In this document: piece after piece, positions 1 to 7,998 of the stretch
Layout: each line of letters starts with the position of its first letter
Position numbering within the stretch: position 1 is the stretch's first letter
Source of the DNA: JAMIFN01 sp964544605
GTDB taxonomy: Bacteria > Pseudomonadota > Gammaproteobacteria > Burkholderiales > Burkholderiaceae_C
Length of the DNA: 54,058 bases
Assembly (NCBI GenBank): GCA_964544605.1
Contig: CAZJBX010000018.1
Location: forward strand, 1 to 54,058
Direction: 5' to 3'
Translations under genes and position numbers: made by a program
The notes under the pieces: generated by a model
Databases searched by the model: none
Told to the model about the DNA's origin: nothing
The model's input: only the letters and a program-made list of their open reading frames with translations

Positions 1-1681
<1,681 letters not shown>

Positions 1682-1703
1682 GCCGCAGCGCGGCTGTGGC
1701 CCA

Positions 1704-1746
1704 CGGCCCTCAAGCCCTGTACGGGGTTTGGGGGCTTTATTTTTTC
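1704..1746 (+). terminator. Likely terminator after the adhesin gene
   Basis: A CAAGCCC / GGGTTTG arm pair (with G-T pairing) around a TGTAC-type loop is followed by a G-rich stretch and a run of T residues (CTTTATTTTTT). It lies between the adhesin stop at 1681 and the convergent photolyase stop at 1737, so the T run overlaps the photolyase 3' end. Confidence 0.5.
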
Positions 1747-3233
1747 AGTTGGCGGTAGCGGCGCAAGCTGGCTTCACGGGCGCTGGCCAGGTCGATGATG
1801 GGGGCAGGGTAGTGCCTGCCCAATTCAAGGCTCGCTTGCGCCAAAAGTTCGGCAGGCGCAGCCCAAGGTGCATACAAATGCGGCAAGGGTAGGGCGGCCA
1901 GCTCGGGCACATAGCGCCGAATAAAGCGCCCCTCGGGGTCGTACTTCTCGCTTTGCAGCACGGGGTTGTAAATGCGGTAATGCGCCTGCGCCTCTGCGCC
2001 GCAACCGGCCAGCCATTGCCAATTGCCGATGTTGCTGGCGGTGTCGTAATCATTGAGCTTTTCAGCAAAAAAAGCCTCGCCCCAGCGCCAATCCAGGCCC
2101 AAATGCTTGATGAGAAAACTGCCCGTGATCAGGCGCAGGCGCTGGTGCATATAGCCGCTGTGCAGCAGTTGGCGCATGGCGGCATCCACCAGCGGGTAGC
2201 CCGTTCGCCCTTCGCACCAAGCTTGAAAACGGGCCTTGCCTGCTTTGCTTTTGTCCCAGCGCAGTTTGTCGTAAATGGGGTAATAGCATTTGCCCTCGGC
2301 CATCTCGGGGCGGGCCTCCAGCAATTGGCTGTAGAACTCGCGCCAAATCAAGGCATCGCGCCATTCTTGCGGCCCCGTCAGCCCCATTTGCGCCTGTGGC
2401 CACACGGCAGCTAAAACTTGGCGCAGTGAGGCCGTGCCAAAGCGCAAATGCAGGCTCAAATAGCTCACCCCACGGCGGCCAGGGTAATTGGCGCGCTCGT
2501 GGTAGTGCGGCAGCACGGCCTGAAAATGCTGCCACATGGTGGCCGCCCCCGCACTGCCTGTGGGGATTTGCAAGTGGGCCAAATTGCTCGGCTCAAAACC
2601 CAATTGCGCCAAGCTGGGCACACCCTGCGCCCAAGCGACTGGGGCAGGCAGAACTTGCGCCACGGCGCGTGCGCTGGGGTAGGGTTTTTGTGGCGCAGCA
2701 GCGTAAGCGGCCAGCCACGCACGGCGGTAGGGTTTGAAGGCTTTGAAATGGCCGTGGCCTTTGGCCTCGGTGGCCAGCTCTTTGGCCAAAAAAATTTGCT
2801 GATCTTTGTGGCTGTGCAACATGCAGCCCACATTGGCCAAAGCACCGCGCACCTGGCGCTCTTGCGCCCAAGCTTGCGGCTCGGGGTCATGGCCGCAAAA
2901 CACCGCTTGCACGCCCAAGCTTTGCGCCAATTGCGCCAAAGTGCCCGGCACAGGCCCACGCGGGCAAATCAGGTGCAGTTGGGCATCCTGCCGCTGCGCT
3001 TGCAGTTGCTGCTCCAGCTCGGCCAGCGCCGCCAGCACAAAATCAAGGCGGCGGTCGGGGCTGTGTAGGCCAGCGAGTAGCTCGCTGTCAAACACAAAAC
3101 ACAGGTGCAAATGCTGGCATTGCTGCGCCGCATGGTGCAGGGCGGCGTTGTCGTGCAGGCGCAAATCACGGCGCAGCCAAACCAAGCCCTTGGCATAGGG
3201 TTTGCTGTGGGTGGGGGCAAGTTCAATGGCCAT
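1737..3233 (-). CDS. phrB: Deoxyribodipyrimidine photolyase (class I CPD / cryptochrome family)
   Basis: Light-driven repair of cyclobutane pyrimidine dimers using FAD and an antenna chromophore. The N-terminal alpha/beta domain begins GLVWLRRDLRLHDNAAL, the family signature. The C-terminal helical FAD domain contains GRTGYPLVDAAMRQL, MHQRLR, LNDYDTASNIGNWQW and the family ending around YDPEGRFIRRYVPEL. The length of 498 residues fits the family. The frame stays open to 3314, but that longer start would overlap the divergent FKBP gene start at 3313; the internal ATG at 3233 (MAIELAPTHSKPYAK) leaves a 79-bp divergent intergenic region and is preferred. The family assignment is secure; that it is a CPD photolyase rather than a cryptochrome is inferred from overall similarity. 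Confidence 0.92.
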   Translation of the reverse strand: MAIELAPTHSKPYAKGLVWLRRDLRLHDNAALHHAAQQCQHLHLCFVFDSELLAGLHSPDRRLDFVLAALAELEQQLQAQRQDAQLHLICPRGPVPGTLAQLAQSLGVQAVFCGHDPEPQAWAQERQVRGALANVGCMLHSHKDQQIFLAKELATEAKGHGHFKAFKPYRRAWLAAYAAAPQKPYPSARAVAQVLPAPVAWAQGVPSLAQLGFEPSNLAHLQIPTGSAGAATMWQHFQAVLPHYHERANYPGRRGVSYLSLHLRFGTASLRQVLAAVWPQAQMGLTGPQEWRDALIWREFYSQLLEARPEMAEGKCYYPIYDKLRWDKSKAGKARFQAWCEGRTGYPLVDAAMRQLLHSGYMHQRLRLITGSFLIKHLGLDWRWGEAFFAEKLNDYDTASNIGNWQWLAGCGAEAQAHYRIYNPVLQSEKYDPEGRFIRRYVPELAALPLPHLYAPWAAPAELLAQASLELGRHYPAPIIDLASAREASLRRYRQLKK

Positions 3234-3312
3234 GCCCGCATTGTCTGTCAGTTTGTGCCGGTTCAAGCGCTGCTGCGCTGTTTCCTCTGCGTGGGCTTTT
3301 ACAATAGCGCCC

Positions 3313-3753
3313 ATGTCTCAAGTTCACGCCCAATCTTTTTTGACCCTGCACTACCGCCTCAGCGGGCCGCAGGGCGACATCATCAACACCTTTGGCGGCC
3401 ATCCCGCCACCATGTCACTGGGGGAAGGGCGGCTCTCGCCCACCCTTGAAGACAAGCTCATCGGCCTTGAAGAAGGCACGCACACCACTTTTGAGCTGCC
3501 CGCAGGCGCGGCCTTTGGCGAGCACAATGCCGACATGATGCAATGGGTGGCCCGCAGCCTGCTTGACGAGTTCGGCGACCCTATGGAGCAATACCATGCG
3601 GGCGAGGTGGTGCAGTTTCCCACCCCCGATGGCGTGGACAAATACGCTGGCGCTGTGGTGGAAGTGCAGGGCGATCGCATCCTGTTCGATTTCAACCACC
3701 CGCTGGCGGGCCAGCCTGTGTTGTTTGAAGTGAAAATCATTGGGGTGTTGTAA
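3313..3753 (+). CDS. fkpB: FKBP-type peptidyl-prolyl isomerase, SlpA/FkpB type
   Basis: 146-residue protein with FKBP landmarks: a short N-terminal strand (SFLTLHYRL), the GLEEG-like loop (DKLIGLEEGTHTTFEL) and the inserted-flap region (EFGDPMEQYHAGEVVQFPTP), ending FDFNHPLAGQPVLFEVKIIGVL. This is the compact SlyD-like architecture that catalyses prolyl isomerisation and acts as a chaperone. It lies directly before ispH, with its stop abutting the ispH ATG (TAAATG), an arrangement commonly seen for fkpB-ispH. The ATG at 3313 was chosen because upstream in-frame residues are low-complexity and antisense to the photolyase. A second SlyD-like isomerase lies at 35190. Confidence 0.9.
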   Translation: MSQVHAQSFLTLHYRLSGPQGDIINTFGGHPATMSLGEGRLSPTLEDKLIGLEEGTHTTFELPAGAAFGEHNADMMQWVARSLLDEFGDPMEQYHAGEVVQFPTPDGVDKYAGAVVEVQGDRILFDFNHPLAGQPVLFEVKIIGVL

Positions 3754-4728
3754 ATGAATCTGTCTGTGCATAAAAAGCAGGGCGATGCCCCACGCGAGAT
3801 TTTGCTGGCCGAGCCACGCGGTTTTTGCGCTGGGGTTGATCGCGCCATCGCCATCGTTGAGCTGGCACTGGAGAAGTTTGGCCGCCCCATTTATGTGCGC
3901 CATGAAATCGTGCACAACACTTTTGTTGTGGATGACCTCAAAAGCAAAGGCGCGATTTTTATTGAAGACCTTGGCGATGTGCCCCCCGGCGCCACCCTCA
4001 TCTTCTCGGCCCACGGTGTCAGCCGCGTCGTGCACACTGAGGCCAAAGCCCGTGGCTTTACCATTTTTGATGCCACCTGCCCGTTGGTGACCAAAGTGCA
4101 TGTGGAAGTGGCGCAATTGAGCAAAGAGGGCTACGAGTTCATCATGGTCGGCCACAAAGGCCACCCTGAGGTCGAAGGCACCATGGGCCAATTGCACGAC
4201 GGCATCCACTTGGTCGAAGACCTCGCTGGCGTGGCCACGGTGCAGCCCAAGCAAACAGAAAAACTCGCTGTGGTCACGCAAACCACCCTCAGTGTGGACG
4301 ACACCCGTGAGATTCATGAGGCGCTGCGGACGCGCTTTCCTCATATCCGCGAACCCAAACAGCAAGACATCTGCTACGCCACGCAAAACCGCCAAGATGC
4401 GGTCAAATCCTTGGCCGCGCAGGTCGATGTCATCATCGTCGTAGGCAGCCCCACCAGCAGCAACAGCAACCGCTTGGCCGAGCTGGGCGGGCGCTTGGGC
4501 ACGCCCAGTTATATGGTGGACAACGCCACTGAGCTGCAAGCCCAATGGTTTGAAAACGCCCCCCGTGTGGGCCTGACTGCCGGGGCCTCAGCGCCTGAAG
4601 TGCTGGTGCAAGGCGTGATTGCCCGCATCCAAGAGCTGGGCGCAGCCAGCGTGCGCGCCATGGACGGCGTGCAAGAAACCATGAAATTCCCCCTGCCCAA
4701 AGCCTTGGTTTTGGGCCCTGATGCTTAA
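3754..4728 (+). CDS. ispH: 4-hydroxy-3-methylbut-2-enyl diphosphate reductase
   Basis: Last enzyme of the MEP isoprenoid pathway, an iron-sulfur protein that turns HMBPP into IPP and DMAPP. The three cluster cysteines are visible in PRGFCAGVDRAI, FDATCPLVTKVH and QDICYATQNRQ. The substrate-binding histidines and hydroxyl residues are in HEIVHN, GHKGHPEVEGTMGQ and GSPTSSNSNRL. 324 residues, full length. It is translationally close-coupled to the upstream FKBP gene and is followed 9 bases later by serS. Dxs and IspA, from the same route, are encoded at 50762-53573. Confidence 0.97.
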   Translation: MNLSVHKKQGDAPREILLAEPRGFCAGVDRAIAIVELALEKFGRPIYVRHEIVHNTFVVDDLKSKGAIFIEDLGDVPPGATLIFSAHGVSRVVHTEAKARGFTIFDATCPLVTKVHVEVAQLSKEGYEFIMVGHKGHPEVEGTMGQLHDGIHLVEDLAGVATVQPKQTEKLAVVTQTTLSVDDTREIHEALRTRFPHIREPKQQDICYATQNRQDAVKSLAAQVDVIIVVGSPTSSNSNRLAELGGRLGTPSYMVDNATELQAQWFENAPRVGLTAGASAPEVLVQGVIARIQELGAASVRAMDGVQETMKFPLPKALVLGPDA

Positions 4729-4737
4729 ACCCCCGCC

Positions 4738-6054
4738 ATGCTAGACATCCAACTCCTACGCAAAGACCTGGCCCAAGTCATCACCCGACTTGAAGCCCGC
4801 AAAAATCCCCAACCCTTTCTCGATACCGCCGCCTACAGCAGCCTAGAAGCCGAGCGCAAGCAAATTCAAAGCCGCACCGAGGAGCTGCAAGCCCAGCGCA
4901 ACAGCCTGTCTAAGCAAATCGGCCAGCTCAAAGCCAAAGGCGAAAGCGCTGATGAAGTCATGACGCAAGTGGCCGACATCAAAACCGAGCTGGAGCAATC
5001 GGCCCAACGCCTCGATGCCCTGCAACACGAGCTGCACACCATGCTCGCGGCCATCCCCAATCTGCCGCAAGAAGGCGTGCCCGTGGGCGCAGACGAAGCG
5101 GCCAATGTGGAGCTGCGCCGCTGGGGCCAGCCGCGCCAATTTGACTTTGAAGTCAAAGACCATGTGGACTTGGGCGCGCCTTTGGGCCTTGATTTTGAGC
5201 TCGGCGTCAAACTCGCAGGCTCGCGCTTTACCGTCATGCAAGGCGGCATCGCCCGCCTGCACCGTGCCTTGGCGCAATTCATGCTCGATATGCAAACCCA
5301 GCAACACGGCTACACCGAATGCTATGTGCCCTATATCGTCAATAGCGACTCCCTCAAAGGCACAGGCCAACTGCCCAAATTTGAGGCCGACCTCTTTGCC
5401 GCGCAAAAAGGCGGGCAAGACGCCGAACCCGTGCCCGACACGCAGGCCCTCTACCTCATCCCCACCTCTGAAGTGCCGTTGACCAATCTGCTGCGCGACT
5501 GCATCGTCAGCGAGGCCGAACTGCCCATCAAACTCACGGCCCACACCCCCTGCTTTCGCTCAGAGGCGGGCAGCCACGGCCGCGATACCCGTGGCATGGT
5601 GCGCCAACACCAATTCGACAAAGTGGAAATGGTGCAATTGGTGCATCCCGAGCGCAGCCAAGCCGCCCTCAACGACATGACCCAGCACGCTGAAAATGTG
5701 CTGCAAGCGCTGGGCCTGCCTTACCGCGTCATGCTGCTGTGCACGGGTGATATGGGCTTTGGCGCGGCCCGCACCCACGACCTCGAAGTCTGGCTGCCTG
5801 CACAAAACACCTACCGTGAAATCTCATCGGTCAGCAACTGCGAAGCCTTCCAAGCCCGCCGTATGCAAGCGCGCTTCAAAAACGCCCAAGGCAAAAACGA
5901 ACTGCTGCACACGCTCAATGGCTCAGGCTTGGCCGTAGGCCGCACGCTTGTGGCCGTGCTAGAGAACTACCAACGCGCCGACGGCAGCGTGGAAATCCCA
6001 GCGGCCTTGCAGCCCTATATGGGTGGTTTGACGGAACTGCGGGCCTCGGCTTAA
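4738..6054 (+). CDS. serS: Seryl-tRNA synthetase
   Basis: Class II aminoacyl-tRNA synthetase charging tRNA-Ser (and tRNA-Sec). The N-terminal about 110 residues form the long antiparallel coiled coil that grips the tRNA arm (AERKQIQSRTEELQAQRNSL and following heptads). The catalytic domain shows motif 2 (TPCFRSEAGSHGRDTRGMVR) and motif 3 (NGSGLAVGRTLVAVLENYQ). 438 residues, normal length. The ATG lies 9 bases after the ispH stop, suggesting one transcript with fkpB-ispH. Confidence 0.97.
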   Translation: MLDIQLLRKDLAQVITRLEARKNPQPFLDTAAYSSLEAERKQIQSRTEELQAQRNSLSKQIGQLKAKGESADEVMTQVADIKTELEQSAQRLDALQHELHTMLAAIPNLPQEGVPVGADEAANVELRRWGQPRQFDFEVKDHVDLGAPLGLDFELGVKLAGSRFTVMQGGIARLHRALAQFMLDMQTQQHGYTECYVPYIVNSDSLKGTGQLPKFEADLFAAQKGGQDAEPVPDTQALYLIPTSEVPLTNLLRDCIVSEAELPIKLTAHTPCFRSEAGSHGRDTRGMVRQHQFDKVEMVQLVHPERSQAALNDMTQHAENVLQALGLPYRVMLLCTGDMGFGAARTHDLEVWLPAQNTYREISSVSNCEAFQARRMQARFKNAQGKNELLHTLNGSGLAVGRTLVAVLENYQRADGSVEIPAALQPYMGGLTELRASA

Positions 6055-6074
6055 AGGCCCGTGGCAGGCAGGCA

Positions 6075-6869
6075 CTAGCGGCAGAGCCACACCGCAGCGG
6101 CTTGCCGCCCCGCCTGCCGCCCTTGCTGGCTCTCACGGCGGTGGCTGAACCACACATCCGCCTGCGTATAAGTGCACCAAAAATCGCCGCCATCGTTGCC
6201 ATACGCGGCTACGCCCAAACCCTGCAAAAGCTGGCGTGCCAAGCCAGCTAAATCGCAAAGAAACTTGCCTTTCGCCCCATCTTGGGCTGCAAAAAACGCC
6301 CCCGCCCAAGCGTGCCGCGCCACAAAAGCCGCTTTCACCTCAGCGCCCACCTCAAAAGCCTGCGGGCCAATACACGGCCCCAGCCAAGCCAGCAGCGCAT
6401 CATCGGGCGCAAAAGTCGCCACAGTGGCCTCCAGCACACCATCGCACAGGCCGCGCCAGCCTGCATGAGCGGCAGCCACCTGCGTGCCGCTGCGGTTACA
6501 GAATAAAACGGGCAAGCAATCGGCCACCATCACCGTGCAAGCCTGCATGGGTTGGCGGCTGTAGCTGGCATCGGCGCACAAGGTAGGGCCGCTGGCCACA
6601 GTAGGCAGGGCAATCGCCTCAATACCATGCACTTGTTCTAAAAAATGCGCCTGCGCCCCCGCTAAAGCCTGCCCAAAAATGCGGCGATTGGCGGCCACCG
6701 CCTCGGGCGCATCACCCACATGGTCGCCCAAATTCAAGCTGGCGTAAGCGCCGTTGGCACCATCCAACGACACCCCACCCGCCCGCCCGCTGCACAGGGC
6801 TTGCACCTGCGGCGGCGCGGGCCAGTTGGGGCGCAAAAAGGGGCTGGGAGTGGGGGGCGTGTGTGACAT
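6075..6869 (-). CDS. pgeF: Peptidoglycan editing factor / YfiH-family protein (multicopper polyphenol oxidoreductase fold)
   Basis: 264 residues with family motifs SGRAGGVS, NLGDHVGD, EQVHG, ADCLPVLFCN, HAGWRGLCDGVLEATV and LGPCIGPQAFEVG. The Cys and His residues in ADC and HAGWRG are the metal-site residues of the YfiH (DUF152) family. Members have been reported to remove L-Ser misincorporated into muropeptides and to act on purine nucleosides. It is convergent with serS (21 bases apart). Its start at 6869 is followed, in the other direction, by the first repeat array of the window, so its promoter lies in or next to repeats. Family sure; substrate not shown by sequence. Confidence 0.9.
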   Translation of the reverse strand: MSHTPPTPSPFLRPNWPAPPQVQALCSGRAGGVSLDGANGAYASLNLGDHVGDAPEAVAANRRIFGQALAGAQAHFLEQVHGIEAIALPTVASGPTLCADASYSRQPMQACTVMVADCLPVLFCNRSGTQVAAAHAGWRGLCDGVLEATVATFAPDDALLAWLGPCIGPQAFEVGAEVKAAFVARHAWAGAFFAAQDGAKGKFLCDLAGLARQLLQGLGVAAYGNDGGDFWCTYTQADVWFSHRRESQQGRQAGRQAAAVWLCR

Positions 6870-6913
6870 AGGCGTTTATTATGCTTGGTTTTTGTTTTAT
6901 TGCTGGGCTTTAT

Positions 6914-7362
6914 AACCACCCCGTCAGGCTACGCCTGCCACCCCTCCGGAGGAGGGGAATTGGGGGCTGGGCTGGGACTTTATTCCTCTCCTTTGGAGGG
7001 AAGTTGGGGGCTGTGGTTTTATTCCCCTCCCTTGGAGGGGTGCCCGTTAGGGCGGGGTGGTGAGTTTTTATTCTGCTTAGGGATTTTGTTTTATTGCTGG
7101 GCTTTATAACCACCCCGTCAGGCTGCGCCTGCCACCCCTCCGGCGGAGGGGAATTGGGGGCTAGGTTTTATTCCCCTCCCTTGGAGGGGTGCCCGTTAGG
7201 GCGGGGTGGTGGGTTTTAACTCTACTTAGGGATTTTGCTTTATTGCTGGGCTTTATAGCCACGCCGTCAGGCTAGCGCCTGCCACCCTCCAAAGGAGGGG
7301 AATTGGGGCTAGGTTTTATTCCCCTCCCTTGGAGGGGTGCCCCTTAGGGCGGGGTGGTTTCT
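6914..7362. repeat. Alpha/beta palindromic repeat array, left part
   Basis: Alternating elements of about 45-55 bp. Alpha reads CCACCCCGTCAGGCT-ACGCCTGCCACCCCTCC-GGAGGAGGGG (copies near 6914, 7107 and 7255). Beta reads ATTCCCCTCCCTTGGAGGGG-TGCCCGTTAGGGC-GGGGTGG (copies near 7020, 7167 and 7317). Each holds two hairpins (CAGGC/GCCTG or GCCC/GGGC, plus CCCCTCC/GGAGGGG). The reverse complement of beta shares both ends with alpha, so each alpha-beta pair is an imperfect inverted repeat. Pairs are joined by a conserved AT-rich spacer (TTTTATTGCTGGGCTTTAT), giving a period of about 150-190 bp. The third alpha copy is degenerate. No gene is supported in this stretch before the DUF559 3' end at 7309. 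Confidence 0.9.
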
Positions 7363-7713
7363 TAAATAGCTCATAACCCCTTCGAGGTTTTGTAAAACCT
7401 CAGAGGCTGGGATGCGAATCACAAGCAACCCCAAACCTTTTAAATATGCATCACGCTTTGCATCTTCAGCACCGCGCCCATCGTGTGAAGTGCCATCGGC
7501 TTCAAGCACTACGCCTTTTTCTGCGCAGAAGAAATCCACGATATAAGAGCCAATGATTTTTTGGCGATCGAAGTCCAAGCCCAAAAGTTGATTTCTTTTC
7601 AACTGTTGCCACAGCAAAGCTTCGTGAAGAATTCCCGCTTGCCGCAATTTTTTGGCCTGCTTCTTGAGAGAGGGATCAAAAGGTAGAGCCTTAAAGTTTC
7701 TTGTGTGTCTCAT
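7309..7713 (-). CDS. DUF559 / very-short-patch-repair-like endonuclease domain protein
   Basis: 134 residues. The core matches the DUF559 fold, related to Vsr and the PD-(D/E)XK nucleases: YIVDFFCAEKGVVLEADGTSHD carries D60, E71 and D73 as likely metal ligands, followed by AKRDAYLKGLGLLVIRIPASEV, the usual end of the domain. It is preceded by LLWQQLKRNQLLGLDFDRQ, the typical substrate-side helix. It sits inside the repeat array, between a beta element (7317-7362) and an alpha element (from 7783), which face each other as inverted repeats. Residues 118-134 (RNHPALRGTPPREGNKT) are encoded by the beta element itself. Function of such proteins is unknown; a link to spread of the repeats is inference. 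No clear ribosome binding site is seen before ATG 7713, so expression is uncertain. Confidence 0.8.
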   Translation of the reverse strand: MRHTRNFKALPFDPSLKKQAKKLRQAGILHEALLWQQLKRNQLLGLDFDRQKIIGSYIVDFFCAEKGVVLEADGTSHDGRGAEDAKRDAYLKGLGLLVIRIPASEVLQNLEGVMSYLRNHPALRGTPPREGNKT

Positions 7714-7782
7714 GGGCTGGGGTTTTATTGGCTTGAGAATAGCGAATTTTATTTCATTCTTGAAGTCAGGGAATAGGGGTTT

Positions 7783-7998
7783 ATAACCACCCCGTCAGGC
7801 TGCGCCTGCCACCCCTCCGGCGGAGGGGAATTGGGGTTGGGATATTAGGGTGGATTTTATTCCCCTCCTTTGGAGGGGTGCCCGTTAGGGCGGGGTGGTG
7901 GGTTTTTATTCTACTAAGGGATTTTATTTTATTGCTGGGTTTATAACCACCCCGTCAGGCTACGCCTGCCACCCCTCCAAAGGAGGGGAATTAGGGGG
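7783..7998. repeat. Alpha/beta palindromic repeat array, right part
   Basis: Alpha copies near 7783-7837 and 7943-7998 and a beta copy near 7857-7902, with the same spacer as in the left part. This array resumes about 70 bases upstream of the DUF559 start. The last alpha copy overlaps the final codons and stop (7991) of the restriction-modification gene. The whole interval 7714-7990 holds no supported gene; open frames here are repeat translations. Confidence 0.88.

Noticed and set aside
3415..4545. 376-codon open frame antisense to fkpB and ispH
   Set aside because: Both sense genes are well conserved and complete; the antisense product has no recognisable family.
6881..7109. Open frames translating the alpha/beta array (TPSGYACHPSGGG-type peptides)
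   Set aside because: They are translations of hairpin repeats present many times elsewhere, have no ribosome binding site and no protein-like composition.
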